DNA of 64,000 nt from Pseudomonadota bacterium (GTDB lineage: Bacteria; Pseudomonadota; Alphaproteobacteria; Caulobacterales; Aquidulcibacteraceae). The stretch lies in contig JAIUOD010000003.1 of assembly GCA_020161405.1 (NCBI GenBank), positions 467,392 to 531,391 of the forward strand, written 5' to 3'. The notes below the pieces were generated by a model. It was not told the origin of the DNA. It saw nothing but the letters and a program-made list of their open reading frames with translations, and ran no database searches. The position numbers and the translations under genes were made by a program. Below, in pieces: positions 1-9,186 of the stretch (position 1 is the first letter of the stretch; every line of letters starts with the position of its first letter).

Positions 1-49
1 CCATTTTGCGCATACCTGCATTGTCTTCTGCATAGAGAATTTTTAACAT
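1..49 (-). CDS. Response regulator receiver protein, N-terminal fragment
   Basis: The gene leaves the window at base 1, so only the first 16 residues are visible: MLKILYAEDNAGMRKM. A hydrophobic beta strand followed by an acidic pair (ED) is how CheY-like receiver domains begin; the acidic pair helps bind the metal ion near the phosphoacceptor aspartate. An AGGGG ribosome binding site lies just upstream of the ATG. Whether it is a single-domain regulator or carries an output domain cannot be seen. Confidence 0.6.
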   Translation of the reverse strand, partial: MLKILYAEDNAGMRKM

Positions 50-247
50 ACTTACCCCTAAGTACATAAAACCATAGTCAATTTACTCGATTATTAATAA
101 AAATATAGTTTTGTGCAAAAAAGCGCCAAAAACTTATATAATTTGCATATCACCCCTTAAATACCCCCAAAATTATAAGCTAATGATTGACAAATTGACG
201 CAATATAATATGTTAAAACTAGGGCAAATTAGGTTGGGGAATGTCTT

Positions 248-505
248 ATGGAACAGTTTTTTAGCATTTTAATTCAAAAAATAATCGCTGTTTCACTTGG
301 TCTGTGCGCAATAAATTACCAACCAAATGATGGAAAATATGCACAAGTCGATTCTTCGGTAACCGCATTTGAAATTCAAATTGGTAGTTCAAATCACGGT
401 TTTACGGCTACTATGGATACACAAAGTGGTTCAACAAATCTTGATAATTTGGGTGCAAGTTCGAAATCACACTTAAAAAGCCTAAGCCTTACTTTTGGCG
501 AATAA
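248..505 (+). CDS. Small protein of unknown function (85 aa)
   Basis: I do not recognise this protein. It opens with a short hydrophobic stretch (about residues 4-21) and continues as a Ser/Thr/Asn/Gly-rich polar chain with no cysteine after residue 20 and no clear motif. A GGGGA sequence ends about 8 bases before the ATG at 248; another ATG at 241 lies too close to that site. The gene stands alone between the divergent response regulator and the TipN-like gene. It could be a small secreted or membrane-anchored protein, or a non-coding open frame. Confidence 0.4.
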   Translation: MEQFFSILIQKIIAVSLGLCAINYQPNDGKYAQVDSSVTAFEIQIGSSNHGFTATMDTQSGSTNLDNLGASSKSHLKSLSLTFGE

Positions 506-558
506 TTGCAATCACAAATTGTAGATAAAAAATAAATCATTAGAATAATGATTAGCTT

Positions 559-574
559 ATCATCTATAGATGAT
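559..574. promoter_or_regulatory. Perfect 16-bp palindrome, possible operator
   Basis: ATCATCTATAGATGAT reads identically on both strands. It lies about 95 bases before the TipN-like gene and after the small gene at 248-505. It has no loop and no T tract, so it looks more like a dimer binding site than a terminator. The binding protein is unknown. Confidence 0.3.
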
Positions 575-666
575 TAATAATATTGCAAAACGTTTAAATA
601 TGGCGTTTTAGTGACTAATCTAATATCGAATTTTAAATTTGCATTGAATTCTAACGGCGACAAAAA

Positions 667-3300
667 ATGAATAACAGCGATAAGAACGAATATAATAAAA
701 TTGCTGAAAAAAACAAAGATTCTGATTTTGAATTTCATGACCCTAATGAAGGCACATCACCTGCACGTGTTTCTGAAAATGCGCTTACAAATCAAACTGA
801 AGCTTTTACATTTGAAACTGATGAAGAAGAAACCATAAAGCAGCGCAAAAGACGTCGCAAGAAGAAGCCACAACCTTATTTATTAGTTTTCTCCTTAGTT
901 GTTGCCACTTTATATATAATTGGCGCGCTTTTATATGTTAACAATCTTCAAAATAAAGCCATTAATGAACTTGATGTCTTTACAATGATTGTAACCTTGC
1001 TTGGCCCAGCGGCATTGACTGTGCTTGCGGGATTTTTAGGCGAATCAATAAGTAAAGCTAATCGGGATTCAAGGACACTAACATTTTATGCAAAGCGAAT
1101 TTTAGAGCCTGAAAAATCACTTTCTGATGGGGTGAAATCGCGCCTGTCCAGTGTTCGTGAAGAAATTGAAAAACTAGAAATCACAATTAATGCCGCGACT
1201 AATAGATTGGCAGGTCTTGAAGAAAATATAAGAACTAAAAATCTTCAATTACGTGAAGTTACGAATGAGGCGCGTGGCGGTGCCGATCAATTAGTAAACA
1301 CTATGGAGGCCGAACGTAATCGTCTTTCATCTATCCTAAACGGCCTTGCTGAATTGAATAAATCGGCACAAAATTCGGCACGGCAAGCAACAATTGGCCT
1401 TGATGAGAAAACCGCACTTCTAACCAAAGCAGCAGAAGCCTTAACTGAAACCTCAACCAATGCAGCAAATGCCGCTGAAAATGCCGCGCAAAGACTTGAT
1501 GGCGCAGTCGATAAAGCAATTGGCGCCGCAAGTAGTTTAGACGAAGCTTCAGTCCGTGGCGAACAAGCAATTGGGCGCGCCCATGACTTAATGGTTATGG
1601 CACGTGTAAGCGCAGATAAGGCAATTGGCGGGGTTTCAAACGCGATTGATTATCTCAATGATGCAGCGAATAATGCCGCTGAAACTGCTAAGCAAGTTTC
1701 GCAATTGGTTGCCAAAGAAAATAAAAACACACTTCATGATTCTGAAGCAATGATAGAAAATGTTCGCCGCATTGCCGAAGAAAGCGCAAAACATATCGTT
1801 AGCCTAATGGAAGCTGAAGCTCAAAATGCAAGCTTAAAAGCAAAAGAAAGCGTTCAAGCATTCGAAGAAACTGCGGGATCTGTAAAAAAACTTACCGAAG
1901 AAGCAGGAAACCTTATTGCCGCGCAATTACAGGCTAATAAACATAGAATTGATAATCTTCGCCAACAAAGCTTTGAACTTAGCCAAGAGGCCGATAGTTT
2001 TGCACAAAGCCGCCTGAATTCTGCCAAGGATTTAATCGAACAATCTTCTGGCCTTCTTAATGATGCGGGTGAAAAAATTAATTCACGCTTCAACGATGTT
2101 GCAAATGTGTGCATCGAGCAAGCAAAATCAATCGAAGCAATTATTGATGGTTTAAATCATAAACTTGATAGCCTTCCACAAGAAGCGCAAAACCGCGCCA
2201 ATATGGTTGAAGCACTTTTAAATGAAACCCTTGCCAAGCTAAATGATGCCGGAAAACAGGCAGCAGAAGAAGCAAAAGGCTTGAATGAAAACTTCCAAAA
2301 CAGGCTTCAAGAATCATATTCTGCGCTTGGTGAGGTTGCGCAAAGACTTGCGGCAATCTCTGGAATTGGGATTGTGCAACCGCCAATTAGCGCGCCAATA
2401 AATAAGCCAATTCCCGAAGCGCCAAAGCCAAATATAGCGACTGAAAATAATAATGATATTATGCCTGACCCGCGTTCTGTCATTGGTCGCCCAATTCACC
2501 ATGACGCCCAAACTTCGCCAATAAGTGAAAATAAAACACAAACCAGTGATTTGAATGATGCGGAAAATAAGGCATCAATAAACAAGAATACCAGCTTTGG
2601 CTCAATATTATCGCCAAATATTCCTGTTCGTTCAACACCAATTCAAAATACGCCAATGCCTGTTGAACAAAAAATCGATAAATTAGAAGAACCGCCTAAA
2701 CCAACTTTTGTTTTGCGCGGAAGAACATCTAATATTGATGATGAAATTGTTTCAATAAACAACGATAAAAAAGATGCTTTCAAAGATGCAGTTTTAAAGC
2801 CGAATAAGCCTGAAGAACTACCAATTGAAGTAAATCTTCATTCGGATGCGCAAAATACAAATGCGCCTACAAAACCAATTTCAACAGCAATTGAAACCCA
2901 AGAAACAAATTCGCCAACAAGCATAACCTTAAACCATGACATTGATCGTGATTGGTCATGGCGCGAGGTTTTATTATCTTCAGGCGCGCAAAAGCAAACC
3001 ACTGAAGATAAAATCAAATCTGATATTTTGAATGAATTTGCCCTAGATAGAATTTTAAACGATGTGACATTGGAACGCTATCTTCAAGCCTATTCGCGCA
3101 ATGCAATGAAAGCGAAAGATTTAACTAAATCAAATCTGCCAATGCAAATAAGCGGACTACAAAGAAAGATTGCCGAAAATCTTGAATTAAGGCCATTCTT
3201 AGCAAGATTTGTTGATGAGCGCCGCGAACTTGTGAAACTTGGTCGTTTACGTGGTAATGATTTGCGTATCTATTTACTTGCCGAAGCTTCTTTGGATTGA
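667..3300 (+). CDS. tipN: TipN-like polar localisation protein, two membrane segments plus long coiled coil
   Basis: The 877-residue protein has an acidic then very basic N-terminus (RKRRRKKK near residues 60-67), two membrane segments at about 71-91 and 104-124, and a long Ala/Glu/Asn-rich coiled coil from about 155 to 560. A Pro/Asn-rich linker follows to about 770, then a compact helical C-terminus. Two N-terminal membrane helices plus a long coiled coil, and this length, match the Caulobacter polarity marker TipN, which marks the new pole after division and guides flagellum and chromosome placement. The name rests on architecture, not on a detected signature, so another coiled-coil membrane protein is possible. 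Its 3' end overlaps the convergent lipoprotein gene by 31 bases. Confidence 0.55.
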   Translation: MNNSDKNEYNKIAEKNKDSDFEFHDPNEGTSPARVSENALTNQTEAFTFETDEEETIKQRKRRRKKKPQPYLLVFSLVVATLYIIGALLYVNNLQNKAINELDVFTMIVTLLGPAALTVLAGFLGESISKANRDSRTLTFYAKRILEPEKSLSDGVKSRLSSVREEIEKLEITINAATNRLAGLEENIRTKNLQLREVTNEARGGADQLVNTMEAERNRLSSILNGLAELNKSAQNSARQATIGLDEKTALLTKAAEALTETSTNAANAAENAAQRLDGAVDKAIGAASSLDEASVRGEQAIGRAHDLMVMARVSADKAIGGVSNAIDYLNDAANNAAETAKQVSQLVAKENKNTLHDSEAMIENVRRIAEESAKHIVSLMEAEAQNASLKAKESVQAFEETAGSVKKLTEEAGNLIAAQLQANKHRIDNLRQQSFELSQEADSFAQSRLNSAKDLIEQSSGLLNDAGEKINSRFNDVANVCIEQAKSIEAIIDGLNHKLDSLPQEAQNRANMVEALLNETLAKLNDAGKQAAEEAKGLNENFQNRLQESYSALGEVAQRLAAISGIGIVQPPISAPINKPIPEAPKPNIATENNNDIMPDPRSVIGRPIHHDAQTSPISENKTQTSDLNDAENKASINKNTSFGSILSPNIPVRSTPIQNTPMPVEQKIDKLEEPPKPTFVLRGRTSNIDDEIVSINNDKKDAFKDAVLKPNKPEELPIEVNLHSDAQNTNAPTKPISTAIETQETNSPTSITLNHDIDRDWSWREVLLSSGAQKQTTEDKIKSDILNEFALDRILNDVTLERYLQAYSRNAMKAKDLTKSNLPMQISGLQRKIAENLELRPFLARFVDERRELVKLGRLRGNDLRIYLLAEASLD

Positions 3301-3914
3301 TTTTGCTCTAATACCCAATCAAGAATTTGATCCGCTGCAATTTGCGTTGCGTTTTGTAACGCAATTGCAGGCTCAATGGCACTACCTTTTTTAGCAATTG
3401 TATCGATTTCAAAAACCTTATTGGCAATTGCAGTACGGTCATAATAATTTATTAGGCGCGCACTTATTGTAACATTTGCATGACCAGGCTTGCGCCAACC
3501 AGGTTCGGTTACATCAAAACGTGTAACATCAATAGCAAGAAAATAATCAGCCCTTAATGTTGTTGTTTCGCGTCCAACCAATTTGAAAGCCAATGATTTA
3601 TCGAATGTTTCAATCAATAAGTTTTGAATTGCTTTTGGCGCCGGCGCAATAAGGTTTAAACCATCAACATAAGCAAGCGAACCATCAGGCAAATTTACCA
3701 TAATCTCATTAGTTGCAAGGCTTCTTGGCATTAAAGGGGCATCAACAATTATTGATTTGCCAATATTCTCACGAATTGAAATATTTTTCGCTGCACTAAA
3801 TGGCGCAACTAAAGGGGGTTTCCCAGGCTTTGGTAAAAGTGAAACACAACCACCAAGCATTAAAGGAAGGGTTAAGCCGATTATTGATAAAGTGAATATT
3901 GGTTTTTTGCGCAT
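3270..3914 (-). CDS. ABC-type transport auxiliary lipoprotein (Mla/PqiC-like)
   Basis: The 214-residue protein begins with a lipoprotein signal peptide ending in LGGC, with Cys23 as the acylated residue. The rest fits the ABC_trans_aux family (as in PqiC/YmbA), predicted periplasmic lipoproteins that accompany MCE transporters. It is the last gene of the Mla-type operon and its start overlaps the stop of the MCE gene by one base. It probably supports lipid movement between inner and outer membranes. Its 3' end overlaps the TipN-like gene on the opposite strand. Confidence 0.8.
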   Translation of the reverse strand: MRKKPIFTLSIIGLTLPLMLGGCVSLLPKPGKPPLVAPFSAAKNISIRENIGKSIIVDAPLMPRSLATNEIMVNLPDGSLAYVDGLNLIAPAPKAIQNLLIETFDKSLAFKLVGRETTTLRADYFLAIDVTRFDVTEPGWRKPGHANVTISARLINYYDRTAIANKVFEIDTIAKKGSAIEPAIALQNATQIAADQILDWVLEQNQSKEASASK

Positions 3915-5017
3915 TATTTTTTCCAGCGAACTTTTTTACTTGGCGCTTTAGCCAGCAAACCCGAAGGGCTTTGGTTTAAATCCTGAACCAATGTATCAAC
4001 ACTATCACCTGTTTTTGCAATTCCCTTAGCAGCAGCGCTTAAATCAGGTAGCGTTTCATTAGACCCAATACGGAAAAAATCATCAACAGAAGCAGATGCT
4101 TTGTTCACACCATTTGCCGCATTTTTAATTTCCAATGTGGCATCGCGCAATTGAAAATTGGTTTTATCAAATTCTTTTAATGAATTTCGTGTGTCCGATG
4201 TCAAACCACGTAAATCCTTGACCAAAAATTGCCCATCATCAAGAATTGAATTTGCTTTTTTTGAAATTGTACCCGTTTGTTCAATAAGGCTTTGCCCCAG
4301 TTGTGAATAAGTGCCGGCCGCGGTATTAAAACTCTCACTGCTTGATTTTGTGGCTTGTGATAGGGTTTGGGCAAGGCGCGAAACCTCTATGCCTGCTTTA
4401 TTTATATTATTTGCCGCTTCATTTGTCTTATCTAAAAGGGCGCCACGCGCACTTATAAGTTCACTTGCACGGCGCGTATTTTCTAGGGTCAAAGCAAAAT
4501 TACGTAGATTTTGATCATCAAGAAGCATTTTCATGCGATTCAAAGTTTCTATTGAAGTATCAACAACCCCTTGCCCACCTTGGAATAATCTATCTAATTG
4601 GCCATAGCGTGTTGTGATTACCGGTCGTTCCTGCCCCGCAAGTTTGACAAGTGGGCCTGCGCTTTTACTTCCTGCAAGGATTTGAATATATGCAAGACCA
4701 GTAAGGCCCGCAGGTTCAAGCTGCGCAACTGAATCGGTTTTTACAGGCGTATCAGATAAAACGCGAATACGCGCCACTACCGAACTTGGGTCGGTTTTAT
4801 CAAGGCCTAATTTGGTAACTTCGCCAACTTTAATGCCATTAAACCTTACCTCGCCGCCAAGCTCAACGCCGCGAACAGGGCCATTGAATTTTACGTCATA
4901 GACAGCATAGGATTTATCCAAACCAGCATTAGCAATCCAAACCGCAAAAATAGCAGCCATTATCAAAGAAAGAAGCGTAAACGCCCCAATCAATATATAA
5001 TTAGCCCGTGTTTCCAT
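3914..5017 (-). CDS. mlaD: MCE-domain substrate-binding protein of the Mla lipid transporter
   Basis: The 367-residue protein has one N-terminal membrane helix (about residues 8-30), then an MCE domain with the typical run FNGPVRGVELGGEVRFNGIK and a VGEV turn. A long helical region rich in Asn, Ser and Leu follows. MlaD-type proteins form hexamers that pass phospholipids between the permease and the periplasm. E. coli MlaD is only about 180 residues; the long helical tail resembles larger MCE proteins that may reach further across the periplasm. It sits between the ATPase and lipoprotein genes of the operon. Confidence 0.88.
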   Translation of the reverse strand: METRANYILIGAFTLLSLIMAAIFAVWIANAGLDKSYAVYDVKFNGPVRGVELGGEVRFNGIKVGEVTKLGLDKTDPSSVVARIRVLSDTPVKTDSVAQLEPAGLTGLAYIQILAGSKSAGPLVKLAGQERPVITTRYGQLDRLFQGGQGVVDTSIETLNRMKMLLDDQNLRNFALTLENTRRASELISARGALLDKTNEAANNINKAGIEVSRLAQTLSQATKSSSESFNTAAGTYSQLGQSLIEQTGTISKKANSILDDGQFLVKDLRGLTSDTRNSLKEFDKTNFQLRDATLEIKNAANGVNKASASVDDFFRIGSNETLPDLSAAAKGIAKTGDSVDTLVQDLNQSPSGLLAKAPSKKVRWKK

Positions 5018-5126
5018 AAATTACCCAACAAAATCCCAAAATTAGAATCAAACTATTTACAACTTCCACATTTTAAAGTGGAAAATTAATATAGCAATGC
5101 AAACTTCCTTTGCATAGAAATAGATT

Positions 5127-5927
5127 TTACCCCAAAGCAGCGCGACCACGCGGCCCTGAAAAATATTCTTTTAGCCAGCCATCGGCTTGTGTGCGAACAT
5201 ATTCAAGTGGGCCAATTGCTTCAATATGTTTATTGGCAAGTGCCGCCACCCTATCACACGCATCACGCAAAGTATCCAAATCATGCGTAATAAGAAAGAC
5301 CGTAAGCCCCAATGTTTCTTTTAATTCATTTATTAATTCGTCAAATCGACCCGCAGTAATTGGATCCAGACCTGCGGTTGGCTCGTCTAAGAATAATATA
5401 TATGGATCAAGAGATAATGCGCGGGCTAATGCAGCGCGTTTGCGCATACCACCTGATAATTCTGACGGAAGTTTTTGCGCAGAACTTAAGGGCAAACCTG
5501 CCATAAGTATTTTTAATTCAGCGATTTCAACCATCATTTTTTTTGAAAGATTTGTATGTTCTTTCATTGGTATCATTACATTTTCAAGAACATTCATTGA
5601 TGAAAAAAGCGCCCCATCTTGAAACATCACGCCCCAGTATGATGCAAGTTTCTTTTTCGCCGTCTCTAAATCATTCCAAACATTAACACCCATAACTTCA
5701 ACACTGCCAGCGAATGGGCGATTAAGGCCAATAATTGTTCTTAATAATACAGATTTTCCAGCGCCAGAACCGCCAACAAAGCCAATAGTTTCACCGCGCA
5801 AAACATCTAAATCAAGGTTTTCATGAATAATTGTGTCGCCAAATTTATTGGTTACACCACGCAACCTTATTGCGATTTCGCTTTCATCGCATTCAAGGAT
5901 TGGTGTTTTCGCATCTTGTGGTTTCAT
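5127..5927 (-). CDS. mlaF: ABC transporter ATP-binding protein MlaF
   Basis: A complete 266-residue ABC ATPase: Walker A GGSGAGKS at 52-59, Q-loop Gln103, signature LSGGM at 157-161, Walker B ILFLDEP at 177-183 and switch His215. The LSGGMRKRAALARA form is typical of MlaF. It powers lipid transport through the MlaE permease encoded just upstream. Its ATG overlaps the permease stop as ATGA, pointing to translational coupling. A 109-base gap separates it from the MCE gene. Confidence 0.92.
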   Translation of the reverse strand: MKPQDAKTPILECDESEIAIRLRGVTNKFGDTIIHENLDLDVLRGETIGFVGGSGAGKSVLLRTIIGLNRPFAGSVEVMGVNVWNDLETAKKKLASYWGVMFQDGALFSSMNVLENVMIPMKEHTNLSKKMMVEIAELKILMAGLPLSSAQKLPSELSGGMRKRAALARALSLDPYILFLDEPTAGLDPITAGRFDELINELKETLGLTVFLITHDLDTLRDACDRVAALANKHIEAIGPLEYVRTQADGWLKEYFSGPRGRAALG

Positions 5928-7090
5928 ATCTCAAGCTCGTTATAAACCATTGCAAATATTGCATCGACAACAATAACCATGAAAATTGATTGCACAACAG
6001 CCGCAGTAGTATTGCGACCAAGTGAAATAACATCATTTTCAACTTCAAGGCCTTTGCGACAGCCAACAATTGCAATTATTGATGCCATAATCGGAACTTT
6101 TGCCATACCAACCCAAAAATGGCGCGCGCCAACATTTTCTTGAAGCCTTGTTAAGAACATCTGAACGCTCATATCAAGGGAAAGGATTGAAACAATCCCA
6201 CCACCAAGCAATCCCGCTAACATTGCGAAAAAAACCAAGATTGGCATCATGAATAAAAGCGCCAAAACACGCGGGATAACCAAAACATCCATCGGCTCAA
6301 GCCCCATGATTGACATTGCATCGACTTCTTGATTCATTTTCATAGAGCCTAGTTGGGCCGTAAATGCACTTGCCGAACGACCTGCAAGGATAATTGCCGT
6401 TATCAAAACCGCAAATTCGCGCAGGACAGACCATCCCAAAAGCTCTACAACAAATACAGAAGCACCAAAACTTTGTAATGTCTGCGCACCCATGAAAGTT
6501 ATTACAACGCCAATGAAAAACGTAAGCATAAAAACAATTGGAATGGCATTAAAGCCCGCGGTTTCCATTATTGCGACAGTTTGCGTCCAACGAATTTTTT
6601 GTGGGCTGAAAATTGATTTAACCAAACTATAGATTGTTGCGCCAACAAAACTAATGGTTGAAACTAATTCTGCCCATGCGTTTTTTAAGGAATCCCAAAC
6701 GCGCTTTCCAACCAAAACAAAAATATCGGTTTCGACAGGTTCTATAAATTCTGTATCGTGATATTTATCAATTTCATTCAAAAGACGCTCAAAACTTTGA
6801 TGATTGCCAATTATTTTTGGCATATTTTCATGTTCAATTAGTTTTGAAATTAAATGCGCACCAGAAGTATCAAATTTACCAAGTTTCACAGTATCTATCG
6901 TGGCAATTTTTGCATTATTATCTTTTAAATAATTTATTATTTCATCAATTACGCCGCCCATTGGGCCAATAGAATCAATATCAAAATCACCAATAATTTT
7001 TAATATTCTATCGCCGCTATCATCACCAGAAAGTAATAATTTTGGCGCAATCACAGGATTATTCTCATTCTGTATATGTGATTGTTCCAT
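5924..7090 (-). CDS. mlaE: Mla permease with fused N-terminal STAS domain
   Basis: From the chosen ATG at 7090 the protein has 388 residues. The first 125 or so resemble a STAS domain, equivalent to the separate MlaB of E. coli, and the rest is a MlaE permease with about five membrane helices and the family motif MSIMGLEPMDVLVIPR. The open frame extends further upstream, but AAGGGA precedes ATG 7090 and no site precedes the earlier ones. It is the first gene of the operon, divergent from the esterase gene at 7202. Confidence 0.88.
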   Translation of the reverse strand: MEQSHIQNENNPVIAPKLLLSGDDSGDRILKIIGDFDIDSIGPMGGVIDEIINYLKDNNAKIATIDTVKLGKFDTSGAHLISKLIEHENMPKIIGNHQSFERLLNEIDKYHDTEFIEPVETDIFVLVGKRVWDSLKNAWAELVSTISFVGATIYSLVKSIFSPQKIRWTQTVAIMETAGFNAIPIVFMLTFFIGVVITFMGAQTLQSFGASVFVVELLGWSVLREFAVLITAIILAGRSASAFTAQLGSMKMNQEVDAMSIMGLEPMDVLVIPRVLALLFMMPILVFFAMLAGLLGGGIVSILSLDMSVQMFLTRLQENVGARHFWVGMAKVPIMASIIAIVGCRKGLEVENDVISLGRNTTAAVVQSIFMVIVVDAIFAMVYNELEI

Positions 7091-7201
7091 ATTTCCCTTA
7101 GCGCTTTGAATAATAAATATAAGTTTCATAGGACGATGTTTGAAATTTTGCAACGGAATCATAAACATCATTCGTTCAAATATTATAAAATAGGTGAAAC
7201 A

Positions 7202-8143
7202 ATGAAACTTCGTTCTACTTTAATAATATTTCTTACTTTATTAGCAGGCACGGCAATTGCGCGCCCAAACTTTCGCCAAAGAATTGAACAATTCAAAAGC
7301 CAATCACAACAAACTTCCCAAGAAGAAATCAACATAAATGGCGTTAATCGCACCTATATTGTTGATAATGTGAATTATAATAAATCTAATCCAAGGCCAT
7401 TGATGATTGTATTGCATGGCGGCGGCGGAAGTGCTGCACAGGCTAAATCTGCCTATGGCATGAGTGAAAAAGCACGTAAAGAAAATTTCGTTGTTATTTA
7501 TCCTAATGGAAGTGGTCGTCAGGCCGATAAATTCCTAACATGGAATGCAACCCATTGTTGCGGTTATGCGATGGAAAACAATGCTAATGATATTGGCTTT
7601 ATTAGCGCTTTAATAGATAAAGCAATTGCACAATATGGCGTTGATAGAAGCCGTATTTACGTAACCGGTATGTCAAATGGGGCGATGATGACGCACCAAT
7701 TGGCTATCGCATTACCAAATAAAATCACAGCAATAGCAACCGATGTTGGAACTATGTTTGGTGATGAAAAAATACCATCAAGCCCTGTTCCAGTACTTAT
7801 AATGAATGGCATGAAAGATGAAATGCTACCATTTGAAGGTGGCACATTAGGGAAATTTGATAAAGCATGGGATGGCACGAAAATGAAGCCTGCAAATTAT
7901 CAGGCGCAATTTTGGGCAAATGCAAATCATTGCCAAAATAATCCAAAAACCTTTGAGAATAATGATATTATCCAAAATGATTATATTTGCCCTTATAATT
8001 CAGCAGTTAGGCAAATAATTGTCAAAGAAGGCACACATACATGGTTTGGCGCAACATCACGCCGTAAAAATGCCCCAGAGCCATCTTATGATATTGATGC
8101 AAATGATGAAATTTGGAAATTCGTTTCGCAATTTAAAAGGTAA
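7202..8143 (+). CDS. Secreted PHB depolymerase/LpqC-type esterase
   Basis: From ATG 7202 (preceded by AGGTGAAAC) the protein has 313 residues with a signal peptide ending near AIARP. It shows the LpqC/PHB-depolymerase esterase pattern: LHGGGGSAAQ oxyanion loop, VIYPNGSG, paired cysteines in THCCGYA, the nucleophile elbow GMSNGAM, and a terminal catalytic histidine in GTHTWFG. These alpha/beta hydrolases act on polyhydroxybutyrate, feruloyl or acetyl esters outside the cytoplasm. The true substrate cannot be told; there is no separate substrate-binding module. Confidence 0.8.
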   Translation: MKLRSTLIIFLTLLAGTAIARPNFRQRIEQFKSQSQQTSQEEININGVNRTYIVDNVNYNKSNPRPLMIVLHGGGGSAAQAKSAYGMSEKARKENFVVIYPNGSGRQADKFLTWNATHCCGYAMENNANDIGFISALIDKAIAQYGVDRSRIYVTGMSNGAMMTHQLAIALPNKITAIATDVGTMFGDEKIPSSPVPVLIMNGMKDEMLPFEGGTLGKFDKAWDGTKMKPANYQAQFWANANHCQNNPKTFENNDIIQNDYICPYNSAVRQIIVKEGTHTWFGATSRRKNAPEPSYDIDANDEIWKFVSQFKR

Positions 8144-8204
8144 TTAAGCATTTACATAATCCCAAATTTGCTTAATCTAACCTTATTAAGCTAATGGGGA
8201 AATT

Positions 8205-9185
8205 ATGCGCCTTTTTGTGCAAGAAGAAGTTTGGCCTTTAAAAACAGTTTTTCGTATCGCCCATGGTGCGCGTACAGAGGCGCGGGTCGTAAGTGTAACA
8301 TTGGTTGAAGAAGATGGCACAACTGGTCGCGGCGAATGCGTCCCCTACCCGCGCTATGGCGAAAGCCCATTAAGCGTTATCGCACAAATCGAAGCCTTGC
8401 GTGAGACCATTGAAAATGGAATTGATAATCAACAATTATTAGATTTAATGCCGCCTTGCGCGGCAAGAAATGCAATTGATTGTGCAATTTGGCATTTGAA
8501 TTGCAAAAAATCAGGCAAAAGAATTTGGGAATTAGCAGGCTTACCAGAACCAAAACCTGTTCAAAGTGCATATACAATCGTGATTGACGAGCATGATAAA
8601 ATGGTTGAGGCGGCACTTGAGGCTAAAAACTATCCGTTATTAAAAATAAAAATCGGAAGCTATGATGATATTGACGCTATTGTTGAAATTGGCAAAGTTC
8701 GCAATGATGCCAATTTCATAATCGATGCCAATGAATCATTGGATGAAAATGGTTTCAAAACCTTACTTTCAAAAACTAGCCATATGAATGTTGATTTGAT
8801 TGAACAACCTTTCAAAGTTAATGAAGATGGCGCTTTACGTAAAATCGCATCACCAATTGCGATTTGCGCCGATGAAAGCTTTCACTCCGGTCGTGATATT
8901 GAAAAAACCGTTCAGCAATATGACGCGGTTAATGTAAAATTAGATAAAACCGGCGGCTTTACAGAAGCTTTGGCCGCTATTCGTGCAGCGCAACGTGCGG
9001 GGCAAAAAACTATGATGGGCTGTATGGTTGGAACAAGTCTTGTTACTGCACCAGCCGTAATATTGGCAAATTTGGTTGATTGGGTTGATTTGGATGGCCC
9101 GTTATTCATGGCAAAAGACCGCGAATTTGGCCTTGAAATTAATAATGGAATAATTCAACCGCCAAAAGAGCAATTGTGGGGTTAA
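8205..9185 (+). CDS. Dipeptide epimerase (L-Ala-D/L-Glu epimerase type)
   Basis: A 326-residue enolase-superfamily enzyme of the muconate-lactonizing subgroup. It carries the KxK base (LLKIKIG), the metal ligands in IIDANES, LIEQPF and CADES, and the second lysine in NVKLDKTGG. This set fits L-Ala-D/L-Glu epimerases, which convert the murein-derived dipeptide for catabolism; a related group racemises N-acetyl-glutamate. The next gene starts 1 base after its stop and its ribosome binding site lies inside this gene, so they are co-expressed. Other dipeptide substrates are possible. Confidence 0.8.
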   Translation: MRLFVQEEVWPLKTVFRIAHGARTEARVVSVTLVEEDGTTGRGECVPYPRYGESPLSVIAQIEALRETIENGIDNQQLLDLMPPCAARNAIDCAIWHLNCKKSGKRIWELAGLPEPKPVQSAYTIVIDEHDKMVEAALEAKNYPLLKIKIGSYDDIDAIVEIGKVRNDANFIIDANESLDENGFKTLLSKTSHMNVDLIEQPFKVNEDGALRKIASPIAICADESFHSGRDIEKTVQQYDAVNVKLDKTGGFTEALAAIRAAQRAGQKTMMGCMVGTSLVTAPAVILANLVDWVDLDGPLFMAKDREFGLEINNGIIQPPKEQLWG

Positions 9186-9186
9186 T

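Noticed and set aside
5110-5622. Plus-strand open frame of 170 codons inside mlaF
   Set aside because: It is antisense to a clear ABC ATPase with all motifs, and its product is a low-complexity Ser/Arg/Ala chain with no domain.
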